From positions 6,572,001-6,636,000 of the forward strand of contig JAPFFF010000003.1 of the NCBI GenBank assembly GCA_039105265.1: a stretch of 64,000 nucleotides of DNA, written 5' to 3'. The stretch comes from Tritrichomonas musculus. Its lineage: Eukaryota > Parabasalia > Tritrichomonadida > Tritrichomonadidae. Of the stretch, positions 33,431 through 43,381 are shown piece after piece; positions within the stretch are counted from its first letter, which is position 1, and each line of letters begins with the position of its first letter. Under the pieces are notes generated by a model. It was not told the DNA's origin and ran no database searches. It saw only the letters and a program-made list of their open reading frames with translations. A program made the position numbers and the translations under genes.

Positions 33431-33773
33431 GAAAAAAACATGAGTAGCTCAGTCACGCTTTTTTGCAAAAAAAATCTCAAGACTTTTTTTCTATGGTAAA
33501 AAACAAGGTCAATATTGGCCTTAACCCCCATGGGCGATTACGATTTCCCAAATATTTTTTTCTCATCTAACCAAAAATCACCGATAAAGACCATTTATCG
33601 GCGTTTTACTTAATGTAGGTATAAATGAATATCGAATATCGGACCAAATAGTATTGATAATAACGGTTATCGATAAGTCTCCGATATGCAATAAACGGCC
33701 TCATCGATAACCAACACTGATTTTATCATTATAATTATTCAAATAAAAAAGATTTTACAGAGAATATCAACTA

Positions 33774-34254
33774 GGCTTGTTATTCTCCGATTCTCGAGAT
33801 CGATAATTGATTGACTTTTTGATATTGATACATAAATATGCACAGATTCTCGAGATCGATTTCAGAGATTGAGAATTTTTTACCCATCTTTTGATATCAG
33901 AATTTTCAATTAAACTTTTTAAGAAATATATGATCGTAATTTAATCTCAAAAATTTCATATAAAAGAATGTATTTTTTGATTTTAATCTTAAAATAAACA
34001 TCAATACATTATATTATATATTTTTAAATATTATAAAATCACAAATACCAATTATAAAAAAAGATAAATCTGTTTGAGATCTCGAGATCTCGGTAATTGA
34101 TATCAAGTTTACAATTATTTTCATATCACATTTCATATCTGATATCTTGATAATCGATAATCTCGATATCAGATTTTAAAACTGATAATCGAGTATCAGA
34201 TGCAAAAAAGTGACGTTTTTGATAATCAGATATCGATTCTCAAAAGAACAAGTC
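33774..34254. mobile_element. Mariner-type MITE, copy 1 (481 bp)
   Basis: An inverted copy of the element at 46963-47437 (about 95% alike by eye over its length). Ends are inverted repeats starting GRCTTGTTATTCT and are flanked by TA (33772-33773 and 34255-34256). The interior is a mosaic of GATATC/GAGATCTCGA words that can fold on itself. It has no coding capacity. TA duplication fits Tc1/mariner mobilisation in trans; in trichomonads mariner elements are abundant. Confidence 0.88.
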
Positions 34255-34271
34255 TATGAACAACTCTCTCT

Positions 34272-34303
<32 letters not shown>

Positions 34304-34967
34304 CATAAACATCAGAAACACAAACTTTTTGAGATCTTATTTGATTTTTTTTCAATACAAAATCATTTTCTGATAATTATATTTACCAACGTCTTTTCAA
34401 ATTAATATTCTTTTTTTTCTTCATAAATAAAAAAAATTCATAACATATTTTCTTTTAAAAATATTTTAAAAATGAATTAGTTAACGATTATAACAATAAA
34501 TTTAAATTTTAATGCAGTATCAACACAAATTTAAATATTTATTTTTAGAGATTATCAATTTCATTACATTTTATCTACATTTTATATTCTATAATTTCAT
34601 GTTAATTAAATATATATGCATAATACAATAAATATTTATTAGTTTAAGCGAGATAAATATATATTTGTATTTGAATTATGGTTTTTTATCTTCTTTAACT
34701 TTTTCTTTAAAATGTGAAATGACGCTAAGTATTTCTATGCGTTTTATACCAAAATTGAATTGATTGAATTTTTCTTATAAGTATTAAAATTAAGAGAAAA
34801 AATAAAAAACAGCTGATATGATATACCTCCATATTATCATTTAAAATATCAAATTATTAATAACAATAATTATAAAATAAATAATTTATTGAATTATTTT
34901 TACATTATCTTAACAAAACAAAATTCAATATTTTTTGGTCATTTCATTATCTTTTTGTCTTTTTACA
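34255..34967. other. AT-rich spacer with poly-A tract, upstream of adenylosuccinate synthetase
   Basis: A (CT)n run followed by 26 A (34275-34300), then ordinary AT-rich DNA. It contains no ORF of note; its right end carries the probable initiator described separately. Confidence 0.5.
34939..34950 (+). promoter_or_regulatory. Possible trichomonad Inr initiator
   Basis: TCATTTCATTAT lies 18-29 bp upstream of the ATG. In Trichomonas vaginalis most genes start transcription at an Inr of the type TCA(Y)T(W), sometimes extended TCAYTWYTCATTA, a few bases to ~20 bases before the ATG. The match and spacing agree, but AT-rich spacers give chance hits. Confidence 0.4.
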
Positions 34968-36242
34968 ATGATCACAGCAATTGTTGGCGCTAATTGGGGT
35001 GATGAAGGAAAGGGTAAAATAACTGATTCACTTGCTCCTAATTCCGATATTGTTTGCCGTTTCCAAGGTGGAGCAAACGCAGGTCACACCATTGTTAACC
35101 AGTACGGTAAATTTGTCCTCCATCTTCTTCCATCTGGTGTTTTCAACCAAAACTGCACATGCTTCATCGGTAATGGTGTTGCTCTTGATGTCAATGAGTT
35201 CAAGAAAGAACTTGATCATATTTTATCCAAAGGTGTACCAAAACCAAAAATTGCAATTTCTGAACGTGCTCAAGTTATGATGCCATACCATAGACTTCTT
35301 GATTCATATGAAGAAGCAAGATTAGCAGGAAAATCATTCGGATCAACAAAATCCGGAATTGCACCATTTTACTCTGATAAATATTCAAAGATTGGATTCC
35401 AACTTTGGGAAATTTATGATGATGAACACTTCCGTGAAAAACTTAAAGGTGTTTTAGAAGTTAAAAACTTGATCTTTGAACATGTTTACCATAAGCCAGC
35501 TCTTAAATTTGAAGATGTCTATAATGAAGTTGTAGGATATAGAAACGTTGTTGAAGAATATATTGTTCATCCAGTTGAATTCATTCACAAAGCAATTAAA
35601 GAAAATAAGCAAATCCTTCTTGAAGGTCAACTTGGTTCTCTTAAAGATCCAGATATGGGCATTTATCCATTCACAACCTCTTCATCACCAATTGCAGGTT
35701 TTGCATCTGTTGGTGCTTCAATCCCACCTTATTTAATCAAAAATATCATTTGCGTTGTTAAAGCATACTCATCAGCTGTAGGCGCAGGCGCTTTTGTTTC
35801 TGAAATCTTTGGTGCTGAAGCCGATGAACTCAGAAAGCGCGGTGGTGATGGCGGCGAATTTGGTGCAACAACAGGAAGACCAAGAAGAATGGGATGGCTC
35901 GATTTAGTTGCCACACGTTATGGTGTCTTGTGCCAAGGTGCAAACGTTGTCGCATTTACAGTTCTTGATGTTCTTGGTTATCTTGACAAGATTCCAGTTT
36001 GTATCGCTTATGAACTTGATGGCAAACAAACAACAGAATTCCCAACATCAGGAAAACTCGAAAGATGTAAACCAGTTTATACAGAACTCCCAGGTTGGAA
36101 ATGTGATATCCGTGGAATCAAGAAATATGATGAACTTCCAGAAAATTGTCGTAAATATATCGAATTTGCTGAGTCACATATTGAATGCCCAATCAAAATC
36201 GTATCTAATGGACCAGCTCGTGATGATGTTATATACCGTTAA
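34968..36242 (+). CDS. purA: Adenylosuccinate synthetase
   Basis: 424 residues from ATG 34968 (MITAIVGANWGDEGKGK); a TTG 33 bp upstream is rejected because family N-termini start just before this motif. Active-site motifs are present: GDEGKGK near residue 11-17 (catalytic Asp and GTP loop), GGANAGHTIV (IMP and catalytic His), the SGIAPFYSDK-like segment of the 'GPCYxDK' motif, EGQLGSLKDPDMGIYPF, GATTGRPRRMGWLD, and the C-terminal ISNGP-like 'IVSNGPARDDVIYR'. It converts IMP, aspartate and GTP to adenylosuccinate, the committed step to AMP. Trichomonads cannot make purines de novo, so this enzyme acts in salvage. Nothing suggests targeting; cytosolic. Confidence 0.96.
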   Translation: MITAIVGANWGDEGKGKITDSLAPNSDIVCRFQGGANAGHTIVNQYGKFVLHLLPSGVFNQNCTCFIGNGVALDVNEFKKELDHILSKGVPKPKIAISERAQVMMPYHRLLDSYEEARLAGKSFGSTKSGIAPFYSDKYSKIGFQLWEIYDDEHFREKLKGVLEVKNLIFEHVYHKPALKFEDVYNEVVGYRNVVEEYIVHPVEFIHKAIKENKQILLEGQLGSLKDPDMGIYPFTTSSSPIAGFASVGASIPPYLIKNIICVVKAYSSAVGAGAFVSEIFGAEADELRKRGGDGGEFGATTGRPRRMGWLDLVATRYGVLCQGANVVAFTVLDVLGYLDKIPVCIAYELDGKQTTEFPTSGKLERCKPVYTELPGWKCDIRGIKKYDELPENCRKYIEFAESHIECPIKIVSNGPARDDVIYR

Positions 36243-36531
36243 AAAAAAAACACTTTTTTCATAAAATGAATCTTTACATTGCATATTTATTGTTTTATCC
36301 AATATGTATAGAAACCTGCAAATAATAAATGATATTGTACAAAATACAATTTATAAAATATTTACCAAATAGCCAGCATTCATCATGATGGATTTTTTAA
36401 TATTGATGTTTGCATACTAAACTTTGCTTAATCACATTTATCTATCTTTTTGAAATTGTAAACTTAACGTACACAATTAACTGTTAAATACACAATAAAT
36501 TCGTTTTTTTTTTTTTAATCACCTTTAAACT

Positions 36532-39201
36532 ATGATGACAAATATATATTCTTTTGTAGATTACAATCATCTAATCGAAGAACTTGGATCTCCTGATGAA
36601 GTACAAAAAATTCTTGGTGAAAAAGCGACTCGTTTATCAGAACTTAATTCTATCGGTATTGAAATTCCAAATGGCTTTATTATTTCTACTTCAGTTTATT
36701 CAAAATTTATCGAAAACGATGCTAATCAATTTCCTGAAGATATATGGAAAGAAATCAAATTAAACATCAACGAAATTGAAAAGAAAAGTGGACTCAAATT
36801 TGGAGACGCTCATAATCCTCTTTTCCTTTCATGCCGTTGCGATGCTCCTTTGGCCATGCCTGGAATGCTCGATTGCGTTCTAAACATTGGTTTAACAGAT
36901 CTCACATGCAGAGCAATTGAAAAAATGACTAATAATCGTGGCTTTGCTTTTGACTCATATCGTCGACTTATTCAAGGCTATGGAACAGTTGTTTTGAAGA
37001 TTCCTATAGAATGTTTTGAAGATCTTCTTGAAAACTTTACATTGTCTAGACGATATAAAAGCACTGCTGATTTCAATGATGTTGATTGGATAGAAGTTAC
37101 TAAACTTTATAAATCAGTTATTATGAAGAAAACTGGAAATCCATTTCCTCAAAGCCCAGAAGAGCAATTAAAAAGAATTTTAACGTCAACTTATGCATCA
37201 TTTAATTCAGAAAGAGCAAAATTATATCGAGATTTTATTAGAATGCCTGATAACTTATGTCCAAGTTTAATAGTTTCACAAATGGTTTTTGGCAACAATG
37301 GGCCAAAGAGTGCCGCGGTTGTTATGTATACACGAAATCCAATTAATGGAAATAGTGAAATTTATGGTGAATACGCTACAAATGCTCTTATTGATGATGT
37401 TTCACGAGGATTTGTTCCATTCAAAGAATTTGAAAATCTTCAAACAGATCTATCTAATGTGGAATATAATTCAATTAAAGAAATTACAGCGAATATAGAA
37501 AAGCGCTTTGGAGAACCTCAAATGATTGATTTTATTGTTGATAATGGCAAAGTTGTAGTTCTTCAAACAAGACAACTTGCATTCCAATCCACAGCTCGCT
37601 TTTCAGCAATTAAAGATATGGCAGAATCTGGATTAATTACGAAGAATGATGCTCTTTCAATTATCAGACCTGATGATCTTAAACAACTAATGCTTCCACA
37701 ACTCCAAGCTGAAAATCCACCAGAACCATTCTGCACTGGATTATCTGCTGGTAATGGATCAGTGTTAGGACGTGTATGTCTCTCATCAGAAGCTGTTTTC
37801 AAAGCCAAAAATCATCCAGTTCTCTTTTGCAAAGAACTTTTGCCCAAAGATTTCAAAACTTACCTTCATTGCGATGCTGTTATTACTTGCAAAGGTAGTA
37901 ACAGTTCTCATGCTGCTCTAATAGCTCGTCAGCTCATGCGAACAGCTGTCATTAACTGTCAAGATTTGGTTATTGATAAACAAAAGAAAATAGTTAAATG
38001 TAATGATGTAGTATTAAAAGAAAAAGATATCATTACAGTTACAGGTGATGGCAAAGTTATTAAAGGAAAACAAAGCATTGGAATTCCTCTTGGATTCAAC
38101 AATCCTGCAGCCGAAAGTATACTTCAATGGGCTGATGAAGCTCGAAAAGGAAAAATTGATATATACTCAATTGTTCATACTGCCAAAGAAGCAGGTGCAA
38201 CCACAGCTCTTGGAGCTGATGGAGTTGGAATCTTTCCAATTGAATCCTTATTTACTGGCAAAGGAGGTACTTTAATTCGCGCACTTTCTGACAAGAGAAG
38301 AGCTCAAGCTCTCACTAAAATTGAGCCAATTATCACAAAAGCTATAGGAGAAACTTTTTCAGTATCAAATGGAATTCCGGTCACTTTTCGCCTTTTCAAG
38401 CCAACAATTAGTTCATTTGCTCAAGATTTATTCGCCCTTGTTGAAGAAGTTGCCAAATTGAAGGCCAAGAAAGAAGCTACAGATGAGGAAGAATTTAATG
38501 AAGATAAAGATTTGAACAAAAAGTCAGAACTTCTCGAATCAATCAAAGCTTCGAAGGAAGCAAATCCACTTTTCGGATTAAAAGGTATTCGCTTGAATAT
38601 TGTCCAACAAGATTTCCTTAAAGTTCAACTTCGAGCAGTTCTCAATGGAATTAAAACAGCCAACGACGGAGGTGCCCAAACAAACGCTAGGATACTTTTA
38701 CCAATGGTAACAGCCTCAGGAGAAGTCGATTTCTTCAGAAAGATGTACGACCAATTATCAACTGAAATTGGCGCATCTGCCTCTATAGGTGTAGAAATTG
38801 AGAATCCTCGTGCTTGTGCGACAGCTGCATCGATATCTAAAAATGCAGACTTCTTCTTAATCCAATCGACAGAGCTAACAGAGGCAACCTTCAGCTGCAG
38901 CCAATCATATTCTGAAAAAACTTTCTTGAAAGGCTATATACAGAAAAAGTTCCTTACACATAATCCTTTCGAAACACTCGATGTTGATTCCGTTGGAGAA
39001 TTGATGAAATTGGCTGCTTCCGAGGCCAAAAAGGAGAAAAATGATATTTCAGTAGGTGTTGCAGGCGCACTTTGCGGTGATCCTAAATCAATCGCCTATT
39101 TCTATTCCATTGGTGCCAATAATATTACATGTGCAAGCACTATCGTCCCTATAGCGCGACTTTGCTCGGCTCAAGCTGTTATCAATGCTCCAAAAAGTTA
39201 A
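36532..39201 (+). CDS. Pyruvate,phosphate dikinase-like protein with degenerate PEP/pyruvate domain
   Basis: 889 residues, the normal PPDK length, starting at tandem ATGs (36532, 36535). The N-terminal ATP-grasp domain is recognisable: LGEKATRLSEL (about 28-38), CRCDAPLAMPGMLDCVLNIG (about 103-122, with the conserved Arg), and VVLQTR (about 343-348). The swivelling domain keeps the phosphohistidine, CKGSNSSHAALIAR (His about 460). The C-terminal TIM barrel aligns throughout, but the substrate-binding residues of PPDK are replaced: GLCRTEH becomes GIFPIES (about 566), HRGCRL becomes LKGIRL (about 684), GTNDLTQ becomes QSTELTE (about 779), and GICGEHGGDP becomes GVAGALCGDP (about 842), losing the catalytic Cys and His. 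It is therefore unlikely to make pyruvate. Active PPDK links PEP and pyruvate in trichomonad glycolysis; this paralogue may be regulatory. Confidence 0.85.
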   Translation: MMTNIYSFVDYNHLIEELGSPDEVQKILGEKATRLSELNSIGIEIPNGFIISTSVYSKFIENDANQFPEDIWKEIKLNINEIEKKSGLKFGDAHNPLFLSCRCDAPLAMPGMLDCVLNIGLTDLTCRAIEKMTNNRGFAFDSYRRLIQGYGTVVLKIPIECFEDLLENFTLSRRYKSTADFNDVDWIEVTKLYKSVIMKKTGNPFPQSPEEQLKRILTSTYASFNSERAKLYRDFIRMPDNLCPSLIVSQMVFGNNGPKSAAVVMYTRNPINGNSEIYGEYATNALIDDVSRGFVPFKEFENLQTDLSNVEYNSIKEITANIEKRFGEPQMIDFIVDNGKVVVLQTRQLAFQSTARFSAIKDMAESGLITKNDALSIIRPDDLKQLMLPQLQAENPPEPFCTGLSAGNGSVLGRVCLSSEAVFKAKNHPVLFCKELLPKDFKTYLHCDAVITCKGSNSSHAALIARQLMRTAVINCQDLVIDKQKKIVKCNDVVLKEKDIITVTGDGKVIKGKQSIGIPLGFNNPAAESILQWADEARKGKIDIYSIVHTAKEAGATTALGADGVGIFPIESLFTGKGGTLIRALSDKRRAQALTKIEPIITKAIGETFSVSNGIPVTFRLFKPTISSFAQDLFALVEEVAKLKAKKEATDEEEFNEDKDLNKKSELLESIKASKEANPLFGLKGIRLNIVQQDFLKVQLRAVLNGIKTANDGGAQTNARILLPMVTASGEVDFFRKMYDQLSTEIGASASIGVEIENPRACATAASISKNADFFLIQSTELTEATFSCSQSYSEKTFLKGYIQKKFLTHNPFETLDVDSVGELMKLAASEAKKEKNDISVGVAGALCGDPKSIAYFYSIGANNITCASTIVPIARLCSAQAVINAPKS

Positions 39202-39329
39202 GATGACTTTTGTAATATTAATTTTATTAGATAACTTCCTTTCTTTTTTATTATTGTCAATTTTTTTTAAAAAATAATTTTAATGAAATTGAATATATTG
39301 ATTGCAACTTTTTCTTTTCATAATTGAAC

Positions 39330-39985
39330 TTCATGGCGACTCAATAGAACAACCGTTGTACCTTATCGTTTAGTCTCCGACCACACATTACAAAAAATTC
39401 GTCATCACGAAAACAATCTTCAAGCGCGCCTCTCGTAGAGCAGCTGCACTCTCGCAATTCCCGTCACTTCATTTTTTCCTCTCGGACGAGTCCTGTCTGC
39501 GTCACTTCATTTTTATGAAGGCGATGCTCCTGCCAACTTTTCGGCATGCGAGTGTCAGAGCTGTCGCGACATTCTCGTGGCAGATGAGTGCATCTAGTGT
39601 TGGCGCCGTTCAGCGCGCACACGAGTTTGTCTGCGCTGCTCCCCATCCAGAACGCCATCGCCCTCAGATCCTCTTCTCCCTGCGGCGCCCTCTCGCACGT
39701 CCTCCATGATGATGTCGATGCCTCTTATCTTCGCAAGTACATTCGTGAATGTTTGCCGCCGCACAGCGAGCTCGCTCTCTTTCACAGAGGGGGCAGACAG
39801 CGCTAGGCATCGCGATCCGAGCAATGCGCACCGGGCAGCAGGACCATGGATATTGTGGGCGTGAGCGCGGTGGAGTACGCGCCGTTTGAAGGCGCGAAAA
39901 GCAGCTGGTTCTCTGGAGTGGTGTGGTCGTACCGCATAGTATCGCCGATGACACCCTTGCGCGCATCCTTCCAATGAATCGGCTG
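39330..39985. other. G+C-rich island, probable foreign DNA fragment
   Basis: About 650 bp in which G and C dominate, in sharp contrast to the AT-rich DNA on both sides. Overlapping ORFs occur in several frames, as expected for G+C-rich DNA. The most protein-like reading is minus-strand 39985 to 39806 with mostly G/C at third positions (IHWKDARKGVIGDTMRYDHT is part of it), ending in a stop. No family is recognised. It may be a laterally acquired fragment, a decayed gene, or an assembly chimera. No tRNA or rRNA structure is seen. Confidence 0.6.
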
Positions 39986-40345
39986 TTGATGTTTTTGGAT
40001 ATTTTAAAATGAATTTATCAATTAAATCAATTCATCAAAATGATATGATCCAAATCATTTGTATTAGAAAAAAAAAAAAAATATAGAAATTCATTGGATA
40101 AAATTATCATATTTCAAGATAAAATTTTTTTTTCACTTTTGTTTATACAATATCAAATATGTTATCTTCACTTAAAATAATTTAAAAGTATCATTTTTAA
40201 TAGCCATTTGTTAAAATATAATAATAATTTTCCTGTTTCTCAAATAAAAGATTGGATTTAAACAGAAAATATTATAAGATTCAAAATTAAATTTGAAAAA
40301 AAAAAAAAAAATGAAAATGAACAAATAAAAACAATTTATAAATAA
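39986..40345. other. AT-rich spacer
   Basis: Ordinary AT-rich DNA with A/T runs between the G+C-rich island and the 3' end of the alpha-adaptin gene. No feature is seen. Confidence 0.5.
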
Positions 40346-43300
40346 TTACAAAACAAAGGCACTGTAAGCACGTTTTTTGAGTATGCCAATTGCCAAGGGA
40401 GAAGTAGTCTTTATAGTGAGTGAGAGATCGTTTTGACTTTCGTCAAAGACGAAGCTCAAAAGGAATCCAATTGAATTACTCAAACATTTAAATACACCGC
40501 ACATCACGATAATATTTTCATTAAAATCAATATTTAAAGGTTCTAGACCGAAAGTCTTTTTGGCGTTCATTTTTATCGATGACATTACGTCACCATCAGG
40601 AATAACAAGGGAAACCGACGCTGTATGGCTAGGGTCACATATTGCGTTCCATCTTGATGAAAAAGTAGCCTTATCCATTTCCATCTCTTTGATCCAACGT
40701 GGAAAAATAATGGGTATGTTTGCTTTAACTGTTTCTTTATTGACTTCAAAAGTCAATAATGGCATCTGGTCAAAAATACCAACAGCAACAAATTCAATGA
40801 TCACTTCTTTCGATTTTCCTGGTTCTATTTCCAAACTTCCGTTATCAGGAAAGTCTATAACTCTGAATATTAGGCCTTTAACTGTAGAAATGGAAAAATT
40901 GGTCACTATTATAAAATCGTTGCTTTTTACATCAAAGCTACTTGATGCTTCCTCTTCCTCTTCTTCTTCTTCTTCATCGTCATATTCGTCCTCTTCTTCT
41001 TCTTTTTGATAAATCTTTTTTGGAGATTTTCCCAATGATTCTAGATTTTTTAATGAAGATTTTTTTTCACTGTGAAAATTTTTTGATGTTAGTTTTGATG
41101 TGGTAAAAATAAAATTTTTATTATTGGGGTTTTCATTGTTGCTATTGTTTGTTATAAATATAGAAACTTTTGCATTGGGAGGGAAGATGATGAAAGAAAC
41201 AGAAACGTTGCATATACTGTTGGAAAATATCTGACCTTCATTAGAATTTAAAAACTTTGAACTCAAAGAGAAATTATCATCACTGTCATTTGGGATACTT
41301 TCATCGTCAACTGAAAAATCGTCATCAGTATCAAAAAAACGATTACTTGCAATTGTATTAGAATCGCTTTCAACATTATTTGCTCCATTTATATTTTTAT
41401 TATAAATGATATTGTCACTACTAATTGTATTGCTCTTAGTCAAAATATTTGTAGTTTTGGTAGCAATAATATGATTATTACTTAAACTATTAATTAAAGA
41501 ATTACTTCTTGTAATATTATTATCAGTTTTATTGATATTTTTTTTATCGTTTTTGATAAATTTTTGAATTTTTATTTCATTAGGAGATGGCATGCGGCGA
41601 TTTTGAAATAATCTGGTGGAAATTTTATTATAAAATGTTTTGGGAAGCAAAGAAAGGATTTGTGTATATTCACAGCATCGTTGGCTAACTTCAGTAATCA
41701 TAGATTTTCTCTGACCGTTTATGAATTGAAAAAGCTCGTTATAGAAATTTTCATGTTTTATACATATTTTAAAGAAGCACGAAACAATCATGCTTTTACA
41801 TATATCTGAGGTTTTAATATTTTGATAAAATGTCATTAATTTTTGAATAATAGTTTTTATATTATTTTCATCTTGAATAAGAGATGAATATTCACCAAAA
41901 ATATAAGCAGAAAGCCTGATAAATTGATTGGTGAAGTTGGATTCGAAATTAACTGTAGTTAATATGGAATATATTCGATGGATGAGGTAAATTTGCTTTT
42001 CTGTATTTCCAGTAATATATATTGTTAGTGGTTTGACTAAGTCTATTTCAAAATTATTATTGCAGTCGCAAACAAGTTTCACAAGGGTATCAATGCACCA
42101 TTTTTCATCAATCGAAAAACTAAGGGCTAATAATGCGCTTTTTTGAAAAAGTAGATCTCTAATTTCAAATGAAGTTTTAGGAATAAAATTGAGAAATTCT
42201 GTTAAAATATCAAGTCCATTTTCTTTGTTTGCTATGGTATATAGAAGTCGAATTGAGCGAGTGTTTAATTCTGAGTCTTGAGATACCATCATGTCATAAA
42301 GGGTCTGCAATTTCATATGAATAGTGCTACCTAAACGAGGAAAAAACTGAATAAACGTATATAAATTATCAAGACAGTAATAACGAATTGGTAAAATGAG
42401 TGAATTAACGTTTTCAACCATAATTTGGAAAATTCGATCTATAAAGGAATTGGCAATAGGAGCATTTAAAGCAATAATCGAAATCTCTTCAAAAACCGTA
42501 AAATATGAAATTAATCCATCTTCATTTCTTTTAATGCTTGATCTATTTAATATATTGGTCAAAATATTTTCTAATATTTTTATTTCTGGTTCATTCCAAT
42601 TTGTATTAAATGATAAGATGCGAATCATTAAAGCTGATAAAATTGAACATGGAATATCAGATGCTGAATAATCATGATCGTACTCATTTTTAATGAAAAA
42701 AGTATTTAGTATTTCGAGAATTTGAGGAAATATACCATAAATTGATGAGGGCTGATAAATTTGAATTGTGTGAAATAAATGGCTAACAGATAATCGCATT
42801 CCATAAGATGGGTCGCATAGTAATGGCATTAAACGGCCAGCAATTGTATCAATCAATTGAAGCTGTGAGCAACGATAAAAAGAAGCTAGAGAAAGTAAAG
42901 CTTTTTTTCGTGTAAAATCTGAAAAACTTGTAGATAATGCAATTTCTGCAATTGTAGGGCCAAAGCTCTCCGCAAGTTCAGGACTTCCGATCGATGAAAT
43001 TGCTGATAAGGTAAAATTGATACCATTTTCGTTTTTAGAATCTGATAAGTGCCGTTTAATCAAAGGCATCAGCTCATTAACTTGATTGGAATCATTCCCA
43101 CAAATTATAACTGCAGCCATCCAACCAATACGTTGTGCACTTATTTTTTTTGAATCAATTAAATCAATTATTTGAGGTAATCCAAAACAAACCTGAACAC
43201 CAGAAAGGACTATAAAACATAATTTTGTAATGTATTTTTTTCGATTATATGGTGACAGTTTAGGCGAGAAAAAAGCTTTCTTGATTTTTGCTAATTCAAC

Positions 43301-43381
43301 ATTAATTCGAATGTCAATATCTTGCTTAGTGGATCCAGAGTAAATTTCTGTTAAGAAATTATGGAGTCCTCGATTTGACAT
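40346..43381 (-). CDS. AP2A: AP-2-type alpha-adaptin (large clathrin-adaptor subunit)
   Basis: 1011 residues from ATG 43379-43381, which gives the family N-terminus (MSNRGLHNFLTEIYSGSTKQ) matching the MRGL..F..D.R.. start of alpha-adaptins. An upstream in-frame ATG at 43537 would add 52 hydrophobic residues not found in the family. Residues 1-~610 form the adaptin trunk of helical repeats, including 'ELAKIKKAF', 'YNRKKYITKLCFIVLSGVQV' and 'AQRIGWMAAVIICGND'. A disordered Asn/Ser/Asp-rich hinge follows, with a Glu/Asp run coded at about 40935-41003, and then a C-terminal appendage-like region. AP-2 alpha binds PtdIns(4,5)P2 and endocytic accessory proteins at the plasma membrane. Alpha rather than gamma is favoured by the N-terminus. 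Confidence 0.85.
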   Translation of the reverse strand: MSNRGLHNFLTEIYSGSTKQDIDIRINVELAKIKKAFFSPKLSPYNRKKYITKLCFIVLSGVQVCFGLPQIIDLIDSKKISAQRIGWMAAVIICGNDSNQVNELMPLIKRHLSDSKNENGINFTLSAISSIGSPELAESFGPTIAEIALSTSFSDFTRKKALLSLASFYRCSQLQLIDTIAGRLMPLLCDPSYGMRLSVSHLFHTIQIYQPSSIYGIFPQILEILNTFFIKNEYDHDYSASDIPCSILSALMIRILSFNTNWNEPEIKILENILTNILNRSSIKRNEDGLISYFTVFEEISIIALNAPIANSFIDRIFQIMVENVNSLILPIRYYCLDNLYTFIQFFPRLGSTIHMKLQTLYDMMVSQDSELNTRSIRLLYTIANKENGLDILTEFLNFIPKTSFEIRDLLFQKSALLALSFSIDEKWCIDTLVKLVCDCNNNFEIDLVKPLTIYITGNTEKQIYLIHRIYSILTTVNFESNFTNQFIRLSAYIFGEYSSLIQDENNIKTIIQKLMTFYQNIKTSDICKSMIVSCFFKICIKHENFYNELFQFINGQRKSMITEVSQRCCEYTQILSLLPKTFYNKISTRLFQNRRMPSPNEIKIQKFIKNDKKNINKTDNNITRSNSLINSLSNNHIIATKTTNILTKSNTISSDNIIYNKNINGANNVESDSNTIASNRFFDTDDDFSVDDESIPNDSDDNFSLSSKFLNSNEGQIFSNSICNVSVSFIIFPPNAKVSIFITNNSNNENPNNKNFIFTTSKLTSKNFHSEKKSSLKNLESLGKSPKKIYQKEEEEDEYDDEEEEEEEEEASSSFDVKSNDFIIVTNFSISTVKGLIFRVIDFPDNGSLEIEPGKSKEVIIEFVAVGIFDQMPLLTFEVNKETVKANIPIIFPRWIKEMEMDKATFSSRWNAICDPSHTASVSLVIPDGDVMSSIKMNAKKTFGLEPLNIDFNENIIVMCGVFKCLSNSIGFLLSFVFDESQNDLSLTIKTTSPLAIGILKKRAYSAFVL

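Larger units (their letters stand above)
28791..33450 (-). mobile_element. Old, broken Polinton/Maverick remnant
   Basis: Fossil. A Polinton-type packaging ATPase remnant (28870-29551) and two stretches with the character of a decayed structural-protein gene (about 31500-31850 and 33010-33430) all lie on the minus strand. The stretch is interrupted by other repeats (about 32112-32831) and by a decayed plus-strand gene. Polintons are known in trichomonads. The element carries many breaks and has no recognisable terminal repeats, polymerase or integrase in the window, so it looks old and incomplete. Boundaries are approximate, and assignment of everything between the ATPase and 33450 to one element is inference. 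Confidence 0.5.

Noticed and set aside
34935-34967. N-terminal extension of adenylosuccinate synthetase from a TTG codon
   Set aside because: Eukaryotic start at ATG 34968 gives the family N-terminus, and the extension covers the likely initiator. The same reasoning moved starts of the kinase (3609), helical-repeat protein (6754) and pseudokinase (15738).
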